The position numbers and the translations under genes are program-made. The notes under the pieces were generated by a model. It had not been told where the DNA came from. It saw only the letters and a list, made by a program, of their open reading frames with translations, and made no database searches. From Tyto alba (Eukaryota > Chordata > Aves > Strigiformes > Tytonidae): 64,000 nucleotides of DNA. The stretch spans positions 10,323,427 to 10,387,426 of the forward strand of contig NW_024881296.1 of NCBI RefSeq assembly GCF_018691265.1, written 5' to 3'. How positions within the stretch are numbered: the stretch's first letter is position 1; each line of letters starts with the position of its first letter. Shown piece after piece: positions 25,195 through 38,900 of this stretch.

Positions 25195-25200
25195 ACAAAA

Positions 25201-28200
25201 ATCTTCTTTTACAAAGGGGCATCAGTGTTGTGAACACAGAACTGATGTTAAAGCTGCTTTTGTATTCAGTGTGAGATGGTGTTTACAGATGATTTTGACA
25301 ACAGTGGAAATATATTAAATGGTGTCTGTGTATCTGAACTATTTAATTTTGTGTTATGTTCATATGAAGAAATATTTATACATACTTCACCAAATGTTTT
25401 ATTTAATGTTGATAAATATTGCTCTTCAATCTTCAGCTGTAGTGTCCTTTTAAAGTGATTCATGAAGGTCTGCTTGAGAAATGAATAGAGTATACCTAGC
25501 TTCCTTGTCACTAAAACAAATACGCTTGACATACAAATATTTCTTTTGTATGAGTTCTTTAAAATGTCTACCTAAAGGTAATCAGGTAATCTTGTAAATG
25601 ATATTACAAGTCTACTGCAAGTACAAGTTTAGTATAAAACCTGAAAAAGTTAAAGCTTCATCTGTAAGTCACAAGTGCATTTCGAGCTAAAGATACCCAG
25701 AACTGGTTTACCAGTTTGGTAGCCACATATAACCAAAGTCTTATAAGGCACCCATGTTGCAAAGAAAATTAATTACCTTTATTTATAGAAAGAAGCATAT
25801 ATTGGAAATATATTCATTACTCAAGTTGACCTAACTAATGTTTTAACATTTAAATATATATCTATATCTATATATATTGCCATATTATTATCTTCTGATA
25901 TCTAGAGTAGTGCTGTGCCCCTAATACACAAAATGTGAGAGCATGTAAGGAAGCCAGAGTTCATCAGGGGAATTTATGGTATATTAGTATTGATTTTACA
26001 ATGGGAAACTATTCTTTTTAATGAAGTTAAGCTTCCTTGAAAGTGGCTGTCACCACTGTTTACATAATAAGAAGAGTTAAACCCTTGGATTGTTTTAACA
26101 GAGAAATAAACAACCTGTCTTTTGATGTGTGAACAGGCTTTAAAATGTTATTTACAGGCATCATAAAATGTGTATGTGTACACATATTGTAGCATAGATC
26201 AATTCAGTAATTATTTATTTAATGGAATATGCACTATAAAATATTAAGAATTTGGCTGTGTTACAAGTACAGTGGGGATCAAATGAATTTGTATTTTATA
26301 TATCTATGTGTTTGCTTTAAACCCATACACACACAAAAATTTTAGCTATATGCACAAGTGGATATATTATTTATGAACACAGGCGCACATGATAGGTTGC
26401 AGAAGAGCAACGCAAGACCAAAAGGTACAATCTGACACAGCACTACTTTTAAGAAGTACAAATGATGTAATACTTCATCTGTTTTGAGGAAAATTAATTC
26501 AGAAGCATGATAGAAAGCATCATTCTGAGGGCAGACAAACAGCTCAGTCCCATTAACAGTCCTCATATGGAAAGCTGGCTTTTCAGAGACCAGGCATCAT
26601 CCCCATTAATTGCAATAATACAAGATTAAACTCCATATGAAGGGGATCAAAAAAATCAGAAGGGATAGACAGACAGGAGCCATTGGGTTGTCTGGAGAAA
26701 GCTTTGTAGAATAGACCCCAGTCACTGTCAGCCTCTGAACAGCTCTAAGGCAACAAAATATGTTAAAATTTATGCTTGGTTTTCTCACTGTAAAACTGTG
26801 ATAGAAGTTTATTACTTCTGTACCAGTGTAGTCTGTGAGAAATGTTTGATCCAAAGATCCAGGGACAGGTGTCACAGTGCATGAAGCACTTTATCCTATG
26901 CCAGCATAGCACACTTACGAATGTGAACTGCAGATCGGCGTGGCACTGTTCTAAAGCTAAACAAATACAGGAAAGGCCTAGGCAGTTCCCAAGATCTAAA
27001 CCTGTGGATCGGTATATCCCGAAACATAAATGATCTAAAGGAATCTGGCAGTTTTGTGAGGATACCCACACAGGTTCTCTGAGGTAGTTGGTGACTCTTC
27101 TCAATTATGTACAACTTCACTTTCTTATTTTGTTGTCTTGATTATTATATTTTCTTGCTTCTTTGGCAAGAATATTCTAAAAAGTCTTCACTCATTATCA
27201 ACTGAATATGTAAGAAGTGAACACAAGTCCCAAAGTACACTTGGTTTGCCTCTAGAGAATGCAAACATCAAAGCAAAAGGCAATTTTAATCTTTTTTTCA
27301 CTGATCAGAAGCATCAGTAATTTTGAATATGCAGCTATTGTCATGCTGCCACGTATGTGGTAGGGATAGTCACAGAGTATCATGCTAAGCTTTTTATAAA
27401 CTGCATTTCACTTGCCTCCTTGACCATCTGACTATTTATGCATCCTTATTCAAATTTATATTTGAGATCCCAAAACCTCATTCTCCTCCAAATGGCTCCC
27501 AGATTCTTTTCATAAAATGTGCTTTGCAAGCTTGTCTTGATACCAATTTTTTTTCTTTCCTTTCAGAATATTCATATGCAAAATTAATATGCTCTTAGAC
27601 TATCAGAAGGCACATTACTAGCTCCAGCAGTTGTAGTGTTGAGGTCTGATACTTTTTTCTAAAGATATATAAGGCTTATTAAAAAGAACTGGAGCAGGAT
27701 CCACATATTCCAGGTCCTTATTGGCAGAATGGTCTGTACCACCACAAGTTGGCTGTCCACCAAGCCTGACTTTCTCTGGAGCATCTGGGCATGACCTGCC
27801 CCACAAGGACATTCTGCCAAGCCCCCACTTGCTTGAACTGCATCCACTTCATGAATCATCACATGTTTTAATGCATTTGAACATTTCTGAAAACATACAT
27901 ATTCATTGTGGTAACAATATATTTTGACTCGTGGAAATCTACTGTCCCTTTTCACAGCTTGCTTCCAGCTTCTGTGATTTTCTATTTTATATATTCCTTT
28001 CATCCTTTATGTATTTACCCATGCAAATGTCATGGCACTTGCTTCTGGGAGCAGGTCAAAGCGATATGTATTTGTAGATTGCTTCTTGTTAAACCAAAGG
28101 ATATGTACAGACTTCTGGTGGAGCTGAAGTGTTCATAATGATGGTTGTCTTTTCTGTCTCATGAACTGGACTCCCATGATACCCGAGCACTTCTATTTGG

Positions 28201-31200
28201 AAGCTTAGCTAAAGCATGTATGAAATTCAGGTTTTCATAGAATTGAAAACCTTTTATTGTTAGGATTTTTTTCCTTGTATCAGGCATAGATCATTTGTAG
28301 GTTCTGCCCTTTTCTACTACTTTTAGAAGCTGCCAGAAAGGAAAGATACTACTTTGTAATGTCTGATACTTGGGCATTTTTGTACTTCAGCTTTTAAACT
28401 AAGCAGACAGGGGGTAGCTAATCCAATCATGATATTTGTTGGAAACAAGTATGAATAGGGATGTTTAGAACCATACACTATATTTATTCCATTTCACACA
28501 CTGTGGCAGCACAACTGACTGAGGATGACCATCCTAGTATTTGATGTCACTGACAGGTCTTCACAGTCTTAACTGGCAAACTCATTAACTGTGCCATACT
28601 GGCACTAGAACTTTGACTACTCTTCACCACCCACATTGTACATTCAAAATATAACATAGATTGTAATTTTTTTTCTCAAGGAAGATTGTTGTAGTTACTT
28701 CCAGAGACTTTCCTAGATGTGCCTGAGGATTTTTTGCTTAATTTTAAATATTAAAATGGCTCAGGGGAGTTTCAGTTAGCTCTGACAGAGATTGCTTAAT
28801 GGAAAAATTACAGGTAACACGGGAAAACATTAAGATAAGTGCTACTTATTTCATGGCATATTCCAACATGTATCATGTGGTATGCATATTGTACCTATAC
28901 ATCTCTATGCACTATATATATCTCAGAAGGATAACATATGTATGACATAGTACTGTGCATGTACATGTAGAGAGATGCACGCACATCTAGAGCAATGTAC
29001 ACGGATGTATATACAAACTATGCTGAAACTGTCGGCCATGGTGAACATTGCCTTTGATGCCTCATCAGTTGTAACTGGACAGTGGAACTGTGTTTAAGTC
29101 TACTCTGCTTAGCTGCAAGAAAAGTTTCTACATCTTTCCTTAGCACATATTTTTCCAACTGCATTGTCTTTATTTCTGACTGTGGTGTTTCTGCTGTATT
29201 GTGCTGGCTCTTCAGACATTACCCAAAATTTAGAAATGCATGACCAGATTTCACTTATTGAGCTATTGCATCAATACTGAACTAGGTTTAACTCCGTTAG
29301 CTTAACCAAAATCACTCTGGCTTTTCCAAATAGGAAAATAAAGACCTCTATTTCTAAGGGTAGATTCTATCTAAGTTCATGTAAGACAAACTCCTGTGCT
29401 CATGTGAATATCACTGTCAGTTTCAGTGGGTACAGGAATCCAGCCACTATTAAAACAGTTTGAGGCAAATGTCACCAATATATAAAGGCAAAATAAAGCA
29501 AGTCACCACTGCAAATTATTTAAGGTAACAAGAACAGTACTCCTCCCATTAGAAATGAGATGAAAAAATTACCATCCTCCCTCACCCCATCCTATTGCTC
29601 TGCCCTTTCTGTTGCATGAAATAATGCTTTTCATTCATCAGTCCCACAGGTGGAATTGTGCAAGCTTTAAAAACCTCATTTGCCTGGTAAGACTAAGAAA
29701 TGCAGTGTATATCTAAATCATTCACCCTTTTCAGTTTTTGTAAACAATAAAACCTCGACTGAGTTTAACTGGGATGTATGATGCTGGCCTCAGGGAAGGT
29801 CTTCCGAAAATGGTGATAAAACCATTCAGCTCAACTGTGGTGAAGAGATCCAACTTTCTCCCATGTTCATGAAGGTATACAATTTATTTAACTTGGCAGA
29901 AAGTGTGGAAAAAACCCAACACATTTAAAGTTTTTATAGATGTGAACATCCTCCTTGCGTAAGGGTGAATAAACACATGTAAACAGTGCCCAAAAAAGTT
30001 CAGTGTATGAATGACTCTAAGCCAAAAGCACATGTCACCATCAGCTAAACTGTTGGCATAGCAGCCCGACACCCCACTCAGGCCTCAGATTCTTATTTTA
30101 GCAGTCTAGGACTAAATAACTAGACATTAATTTGAAAGCAGGATTTGTTTGTCTGGGTGTATATGCATTTTGCAGGAATTTGATAGGAAATCCTTACTCT
30201 CTCTGGGACAAAAGTTATTTAGTGCAATATCTGGAATGAAAGAGTGCTTGAAATGCTCTAGTAATCATTACTTGGCCATGGCTAACAATCAGAAAAGCAC
30301 AGGACATTATTGTAGAGAGAGAACTTACATTTATTTTTCAAATCATTCATAGAGGTATGGTTAATTTACTTAAAATACTCAAAAGATCTGAAAACCTTTA
30401 CACTACCATGGAAATAAAGTCTCTGGACAAGAATCCAGTCTCCTATGTGTTTTCAAAATATCCAGTCCTCTTGAGACTATTTTTCTTCTGGATTGAAATC
30501 TTTGGGCACCAAAGCAGCTGTAGTCACTCCTCAGATACTAACTAGTCTAGAGATTTCAAAGGGATGAGGAAATGGCCTTCATTAATCTTAGCTTAATGAG
30601 TCTACTTTAAAAATTATTATCGTTGTGGCACAGACCAATTAACACCATCAGGGTAAAGGATAAAACCCAATTTTAACTCCGCACAGTGCTGCGCTCTGTG
30701 TTGTGTTGATACATCACAAGAAATAGATCCATGCAATATTTCCTGATGCTCAGCACTTTTCTCCACTCATTACTTTTATTTTTCAAATGGATTCAGTCCT
30801 CTTCTATTGAATATACCTATTGAATACACCTATTCAGTACCCTCTACCATCAATATAGAAGTATGCCATTTTTTAGCACCTGCAAAATTATATTAAGTCA
30901 GAGGTAGCTGGAGTTTAGCAGCGTTTTTCCTCCCGTGGTGTGAGTTTTTCTACTTCAGAAATACATTCCATTTGCTTGCCTCATATCTGCATTTGCAATG
31001 TTTATTTTGCAACTGATATTAGGACAAATTTTTTTCACTGTTCAGGATGTGAAAGTATCTCTGAGTAAATATTTGGTTCCTTTACTCAAAATGAGTGTGG
31101 TTTCTTGACCATAGGCTAATCTGAACAAAAAATTCTCTGTATAAGGACAGAATGGGCTTTATCTCCTGCTCTGCTCATACACTTCATTCAGTATGACAGA

Positions 31201-31689
31201 GGGTCCTTTCAGACTTGTTTTCAAAATAATATAGCTGTGCTAGCTGCGCATTTCCCCCCAGTTATTGGTAGTGTCTGAGGAGACTTAAACTCATGCGCTT
31301 TGTTCCCCGCTCTGAGACAGGATTATCAGTATGAAGAACTGCCATACCATCAAATGCAAAAGAAACTTAAACTAATATGCATGTGCCATTTTTTTTTTAA
31401 TACTCTGTACAATTCATATTGACTGACACAGTATCCGTTATTAGAGGCAATATATAAAGTAAGACTAGATATTCACAGCTGCTTTCAGAAGTAAGCTGCA
31501 TAGGGAAGGGTCATTGAACCCATATACTCAGTACACAAAAGTGCCTATTCAAACGTTAAAACTTAAAACCCCATGAATTACCATTCATTGCTTTCTAAAA
31601 GAACTAAGAAAATGCTAAATATAATTTGAATTTTTGCAGTTGTAAGGTGTCAGAGAAGAAGACAATTCTTCCAACACGAATTATCCCTG
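25201..31689 (+). other. AT-rich DNA, possible distal 3' UTR grading into intergenic
   Basis: Many ATTTA pentamers and AATAAA hexamers near 25300-26300 would suit a long 3' UTR, but equally suit AT-rich spacer. A TATC/TATA tract lies near 25850-25880. No exon is recognised on either strand. Confidence 0.45.
30805..30842 (+). repeat. 13-bp tandem repeat, almost three copies
   Basis: tattgaatatacc, then tattgaatacacc, then a diverged partial third unit. Short and isolated. Confidence 0.8.
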
Positions 31690-31850
31690 GGTTTCTAGAG
31701 GTGCCCCCTCACCCCGTTGACTCACCCCAAGTCTTCCTGCCCCAGCTCTGACCGAGGGCCGTGGGACTCCTGCCCAGCGCCAAGCTGGAGGGGAGCTCCA
31801 GCCCCTTCCACCCCACTGGTGGAAGGGTGTGCACCACACCAGTTAAGACA
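31690..31850. other. GC-rich patch
   Basis: C- and G-rich sequence of about 160 bp with few CpGs compared with the patch at 33.6 kb. No open frame of note and no recognised exon. Confidence 0.4.
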
Positions 31851-33570
31851 AGTTGTTACAAGGAGTCATAAGCTTCCTGCTTATGTTTGGATATAGTGGG
31901 TATTTTTCTGATAGAAATAGAGATAACATTACAGAATCTGATGAACATATTTTATGTGTTTCCTGATATGTTTTCCTGTTCCTATTGCTTGAAAGCTTTC
32001 TGTGCCCTTCTTCTGATTATGAAGCAAAACAAGTTCCAGAGACAATATCTGAGTATGCATTTTTAAGGCTTGAATATTTTAAATAAATTGACATTTTCAT
32101 GGTTCTTTCTGATTTTGAAATATATGGACAAATTACATGCAATAACTCAGTGGCTCAGAAATGGCTTTCATTAAAAGGGATTTGTAGTTTTACTCCTTAT
32201 CAAACACTGATTTTCTTTAGCCAAAACCAGTGGAGCTACACTTGGTGTAAACTGATCAAATAATTAGGGAAGAGTAGAAAGGAGATCCTCACCTTCTGCT
32301 ATATCAGAAGACAGTGCTCGATCATTTGTTCAAAGTCTGGTGTCTACTGAGCTAATCATAGCCATCCATTCAGATACGATACAAAATATTAGCCTTTTTA
32401 AAATCATTGGCCAACTTGCTCTTGCTATACTGTGTAACAGTCCTTCTGCTAACTGATTAAATTATGTGTCTCAGTAAGCTCTCAGAAAGAATAATTGGTC
32501 TTAGCTCATATTGGTGGCAGTTTGCAAAACACTAGCACATTAATTGGGACAGTAGAGGTGGATTATGATGGAGAGCAATTGTTTTCCTCGGTAGCAATAT
32601 TTTAGAGAAACCTTCCCTTTCTCAGCTAATAAAAATATAAGTAAGAGAAGACATAAAGAGACAGACTCCAATGCTTTTGTAGGTGTCTTCCCCTCTGGAA
32701 TGACTGCCAGCACTGCAGTCCTGAGGGCAGAAGGTGGATGGCCATGTGTTGGTAGAAAAATGAACATGTTGCCCAGGGCAGGTGCCCTATGAGCTCTCAC
32801 ATTTCTCCTTTCACTGCATGGGCATCAGCCCAAAATGTGCTGTCAAAACTTGGCTCCCACTGAACTGTCACAGTGGAACATTGTGCTCCTAAGAGATTTT
32901 CTCCTGCCAAGATGCTTTAACACTTTTTTTTTTTTTTTTTTAATAACCCTCCACGTAAACCTAATCAGGTGGCACCTTCCCGTGTGGAACTTTCCTTGCA
33001 AATATATTATTGTGATCTACAAATGACTTTTACCCTGTATGCCCCTGATAACGATTGCATTAATATAAGCTGATAAACTCATTTCTTTAGTTGCTGCTCA
33101 TAGAGTGGCTTGCTAGTTAAGATAAAAAGTAAATGATGTGATATAAAAGTCATATCTGATTGTACAATAATACACTGTGTGCCAAGCAGTTGGTGAGGTA
33201 AGGTTTACATAACCACTAGACATTGCTTGAACTTTTGAGATATATTTCCATGTTCTTTTTTCCTCTCTGAACCCAGCGCAGGAACAGAACACAGAAAAAG
33301 CAATTAAGAAAAATGTAATTGTTTTGGTTAAAGTAATTTGAGATAAGAAGTTGCAAAAGAGGTAAACAATCTAGACAAAGTGTTTGGAAGTCTTCACAGT
33401 GTAGATCCTTTCCTTTGGGGAATCTGTCATTCCCCTCAGTCTGGGAGGACTCTCTTCAGACGCAAATTTGTAGGAGGAAATGTTGACTCCATTCATATGC
33501 TGCAATATTCTTTGGCTGCTGTTAATTCACTTAATGACACAGTCAGCTGCTCAGTGAAATTGCTCTGTGC
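31851..33570 (+). other. Non-coding spacer
   Basis: AT-rich. An 18-T run lies at 32924-32941. No recognisable exon or mobile element. Confidence 0.55.
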
Positions 33571-33860
33571 TCTCTTAGCGGCGGCGCACGCCAGCCTTTT
33601 CTGGGGGCTGATCCAAGCCCCGCGCCGGCGGATGGAAAGACTCCCCCCGTGCTTCTGCAACGCACATCTCCCCCCGAGGCGGGCAGGCGGTGGCCAGGCC
33701 CCGGCGCCACGGTGAGGGGCTGCGCTGCGTGGCCACCCCTGCGTGGCCTCGGCCCACGCGGCCCACAGCCTCCTCTCGCCCGGCCCCAGCCTGCGGGGAA
33801 ACTCCCCTGGGCGAACACAGAGCAAGGGCAGCCAGCCACCCGCCGCCATCTATCTCCTTG
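33571..33860. promoter_or_regulatory. CpG island, possible promoter of an unannotated transcript
   Basis: About 290 bp of dense CpG (gcggcggcgcacgcc, ccgcgccggcgg and similar) in AT-rich DNA some 10 kb beyond the CHRM3 stop. On the + strand it contains ccacg followed by gtgagg at 33711-33716, a plausible splice donor. Overlapping open frames of 79-132 codons on both strands follow from the GC content and show no domain. No TATA box is evident. Direction and product are unknown. Confidence 0.5.
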
Positions 33861-35940
33861 CACTTCCCTTCCTCCTCCCTGCTGCCCGGTGGCAGCATAT
33901 TCACACGACAAAAACTGGGGCTTCTAACATCGTTTCCAGCTGCACTGTAAACTGCTGTGGCCTTTATTCCCAACAGTATTAGAGAAAGACGAAAATGAGG
34001 AATTGCTCATCTCTGGCCCATTTATGACTTTTTTCTTTCTGTCTCGTTTAAATGATGTACCTATGACATGTATTTGTTTGGAGGAAAGGTTGCAAGTTAC
34101 TGATGCAGCATTCTGCTAGATATTTTAACATATTCAGAGAAGAGAAAATACAGTCGCACAAATAGAATCCTTGGATTTCTTTCTCCTTTCTTACCAAATC
34201 CAACACAGACGCTTTAAGATTCACCTCTGGCTGCACAAATGTTTTCCTGCGTCTTTGACAATTGAGCAATTTTCTCGCATGCCAGTTTGTTCAAGTTTCT
34301 TCCTTTATCTGTTTCCTCACTAATGGTTTCTGAATTCGCAAGCCATTTTGACCGTGCACAGAGTCTGTTTGCACCAGCTTCAGATTAAGGTACCAGGAGA
34401 AATCCAGCTGTGGTATGAATCTCCTCTACCTTACCTTATTTTACAGCTTGAATTAGACCCTCAGCATTTTCAATTATCACATGCTCGCAGACAAGGGGGT
34501 TTGTCCAGTGCTTTTAATCTTCATAAAATTTAATAAAATAATCAAGTGCATATAATTGAGGTGTTAAAAATACCAATCCATAATCCATCCTATTACTTTA
34601 AAGTACCATATCAAATACATTTTCCTATTAGTTGTGGAAGCAAATATCTCAGCGCATAGCATGACTAGCTATGTAGCCTATAATGAGATCTAATGCAAAA
34701 CAGATATTCTTCAAATATTTCATTAAATAATGTGACCTAATTCATCCTGGCTGAACAGACTTAGTTTAGCTCAATTCTGCTGTTCAGCCTTCCTCAGAAC
34801 TCTCATTAGCATCAATGGAAATTCTAGCAAGAGCAGATAAATCAGTCTCTCTCTATAGGACAGATAAATAATGCTTTGATTTTCTATTTCTAGTTAATAA
34901 ATGTAATCAAATTACTTAAAATATAACCACTCAAAGCCTGTTCTGTGCCCTCAGGGAACCCCTTTCACTATCCCAGTGCAGTAAAGCTGCAATATAGCAG
35001 GATATATTCCACTAATACAGTCAAAAATATATGGGTGTATAAGACTAAACAGCTTAAAAAAATCATACTGTAAATGATGTGATTGAGTGAAATTGTATGT
35101 ATATTTTTCAAGTCTTCAGAATAGTTGAAGTTTTAACTTATTTCAGATTTTTAAGTTGAAATCTATTCATATTTGGAAATTTTGTACAACCTTGTAAAGT
35201 TAAATACTATGTCACTGTAATTTATTTTTGTTGTCATATATTGACACATGCTCATTTATATATGAAGTGTACTGTTTATCAATTGCTTCTAAGGCAGCAA
35301 TAAAAACATGAAAGTTGTTCTCATTTTCCTGTCACAAATGTCATTTGTATCCAGTATATTTTTTTATTTTAATACTTTTAATTCTGTTCCTTACTAAAAC
35401 AGATAGCGTATTGAGTTTTAAACTGTATGTTAAAAACACTAAAAAGTAAAAACAGTGGTCAGTCAATACATGGGCTGTTCTTGCCTGTGCAGCTACGAGA
35501 ACTCGGCAATACACCATGAAGAAGCCCTAGGGAGACATCGCCACTTTGGGTGCATCATTCCACGAGGATGTCAGAAAGCGAATGGGAACAAAAAGCCAGA
35601 ACTCCTTCTCTTTCCTACCAACAATTTTGGTTTTACTTTTTAACTGAAAGGTTTCCACATCATACCACAAGTCCCTTCTGGCTGTGTAAAGTGAGGGGCA
35701 TTCAGACCTCTTACGAAAACAAGTGTGAGTAGAAGTTACAGAGTACCTTAGAAAATCAGTCCCACTGTTGAGAGTGGATACAGTAAAATTGCTCTTCTCT
35801 GATTTCCCTTCATCTTGAAGGAAATGCTTTCAAACCTTCCTCCGCAAGCACAAACTGTGGGGGGCTGAAGTACTTCCCAGCCCTTGTGCACCATGGGATG
35901 TACCTGCAAATTCCCGGCCAAGTAGAGGGGTTGGACTTGT

Positions 35941-35962
35941 TAGAAGTGGATTAGAAGTGGAT
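35941..35962 (+). repeat. 11-bp perfect tandem duplication
   Basis: tagaagtggat occurs twice in succession. Confidence 0.85.
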
Positions 35963-38900
35963 TCCAGTTTGCATCTACTCTGAAGCCATTTTTTCTGCCA
36001 TGGAGTACTAAGTCAGTGAGGAAGCATGGGAAGTCATTGGCTTACTGAAAATCTTTCCCATCAATTTTTGTGTTTCTTCCATTCAGTGGGGGTCAAATAA
36101 AAAGTAATTCAGCTCCTAAAGCTGCTCAAATAAAACCTGAGGGTATATTACTTGGTCTGTTTCTCAAAGCTTTCACCTGCTTTCTTGCAGTTATTTCAGC
36201 AGGGATTTGTACTATTGCTTAACTACACAGACCCGTGGCTCTGAAATATGGTGGATAAGTATCTTTTTGTAGCTATGAAGTGTGGCTATCTGGCAGACCT
36301 TTACGTGGCTTAAATTAAAAGATGCTTATCTCAGAGAGACAAAAGATGGGATTTTTTTCTCCAAAATGTCCGTTACAGATACGGAGCAAGAGCAGCACCA
36401 AAGTCTCCAACTAACATGATGCAATCAAAAAACTCGACTTTACCTTTGGTGCTTTTTTGCAGTTTTAAGGATTTATCATCCCAGTTGCAGTCAGCCTGAA
36501 CAACAATTACCTTAAAGCTGGCAGTTCCACTCAAAACAAACCAATCTTGCACTGAATGAATGTGCTTTGCTTTTGGATTATTTTAACAGATTATAAGAAC
36601 AGTTGTAAGAGTCCCTTGGATTTATTAATTATGTTAACAACAGATTTTAGAAATGAGGAAATATTTGGCTTTTGCATCTCCTCTCTGTAACAATAAAAGG
36701 CTACAGACACTGTGAGAACAGTATTTTATTTTCCTCTTCCCCCACTGTCGGTGCCAGGCTGTGGAGATGTTTTTTGCCAAATACTTTCTCCTCTTGACAT
36801 AGACGAGGCCTGAGGGCAGGACAGCAGCCCCTGGACACAAACCTTGTCTTTGCAGGCAAAAAGCTCCGTACACTGCACTGACCACAGAAGTGTTCCCTGT
36901 AGAAGCTTAGCAGTCAAAAGACAGGGCAAAATGTGAAGTGGATATAACTATTAACAAAAGATCTACTGAGTTCAGAGAAGGATGATGTGTAGCAACTATG
37001 GGTTTATGCATAACTATGGTTTTATTATGGATAGTCATAATTATTGTGGATATATACATAAATGTGGCTGAGCATGCTGCCTGGTTTTTGAAGCTGTGTG
37101 CTTTTTGCTGTCTTCCCCTCTGAGAATAAACCTAAGTATTTTGTTGAAATGGGGCAGGTGTGGAGGAGAATAAAGGACTGCTCATGGAAGAAAATCATCT
37201 GGGATTTCCACATATTTCATTTTAAGAATTAGCATCAGATTCAGCAGCTGTTCTTTAACTTGATATGTAATGAAACTAAGTTGTCCTAATTCTCAATCCT
37301 AAGTCTGATCTCTTCCTTTCCTGATTAAGGATATATTTTGCTGTAGTGATTTGCAACAGTAATAAGACATGTAGAATGTCCAGCCCTTCCCCTATATGTT
37401 GTTTGCAGGAAAATAAGGAGAATGACTAGATTGTAGACAGTTGGTGAGATGGAAGATCTTCAATGGTAAGAACAATTAAACTAATAAAAATGAACTGCAA
37501 AGGTGGCTGCAAAAATATATGAAGCATACACAGAGATTGGTCTAACCATTACAGAAAGTAAAAGAGAATAACATCTTGTTGTCAGTCTTATGAACTTTCT
37601 CAAAATTTTCTATTTGAGTGGTTTGAATTCTCTGCCTATCAATACAGGTGTTGTTAACCTTGTTGTGAATGCCTTTTCCAAGATAGACCAAAGAAGAAAG
37701 TTGCTGCAAAAGCCATCAGACAGCTACCCCCGTCACCCCTGCAGAGAACAGGTCTTCATTCATAGGCAAATTTCTCAGTTGCTGCTGAGTAGTGCCTAGC
37801 AAACCACACAGGTTCAGTGGCTAGCTAGGTCTAGCAATAGTCAACTACCAGTTACCAGTAGTTACTATCAGAAGACTCAGAGTCACCTGACTGACAGATC
37901 ATCTAACCTGCATGTGATTGCTTTCTTCAAGAATTCCTTCATATTGCAGTTGTTTACCATATTAATGAAATAATAAATAAATAAAAATAATGAAGAAAAA
38001 AACCCTGGCTTCCAGCTATTGCAATAATTACACAACAATCTACATTCTAGTCCATAGAATGGATAAACCAATGGATTAGACAAATTCTGGGTAAGTTAAA
38101 TTTGCTATTTGTTCATCTACTATTTCTGTGAAGTGACAGAAACAGGACTAAAGTCCTTTATAAACATGAAATGTTATGAGCTAACTGAGCCAAAAGCAGG
38201 ACAGTAAAAAGATAGGGAGGCGGTGGGTAATTAAACTTCCCTAAAATGGATTAATCCAGAAGTTTTGACTTCTCTGTTGATTTCTGAAGATGCCTGGGGA
38301 GACTCTCAATGGAACGTGAAGGTGCTTTCCAGCTAGAACAGTGGCTCCAAATGGCAAGGTACAATCAAAGCCCAAGGACCAGAAGGTGTGATGCTTTTTT
38401 ACACAGGGACACCAGACAGCTCAGGTGGCACAAAAAGACCTGGTTCTTCTGCGTTACCCCTTCCCTTTCAAGGCGGCAACAGGGTTACGTTGGAAGTTGT
38501 TATCATCAGCAAGAAGTGTATCAGATCAGAGAAGGGTTAGATACTATAAGAGGGCATCATCTCTAACTATGTGTGTATAAAGATTATACAGACTATTATT
38601 CCATCCTAAGGAACAATACTTGCAGAGCTAATGTCATGGCAGATAAATCTGTGTGCAACACCTCGTGATAGAGCATACCATATCTGCACCCATTATCTCA
38701 CAGGATCATCCAAACTGCCAGGTTATAACTCTGTTTAATCTTGTATATTGCTGTTTCACTTAACATATATACCAGACCCCTTTTCTTTCTCACAGTGCCT
38801 TGAAACTGCTCCTGAAGTAAAATCACATGAAACTTGCTAATTTATCTGTGTAACAGAAAATACAAATATACTAAATATCTAATTTTAATTTATATATAAT

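Larger units (their letters stand above)
23308..25200 (+). other. CHRM3: Probable CHRM3 3' UTR (end uncertain)
   Basis: Sequence after the TAG stop at 23305-23307. A second in-frame stop (TAA) follows at 23320. The stretch contains the GGGAT array, several AATAAA signals and a CpG-dense patch at 24470-24670. Mammalian CHRM3 messages have 3' UTRs of several kilobases, so the transcript may run past 25.2 kb; the boundary given is the signal at 25189, not a proven end. Confidence 0.5.

Noticed and set aside
33493..33982. Several overlapping frames of 79-132 codons across the CpG island
   Set aside because: GC-rich DNA lacks stops in all frames, and no frame has a domain.
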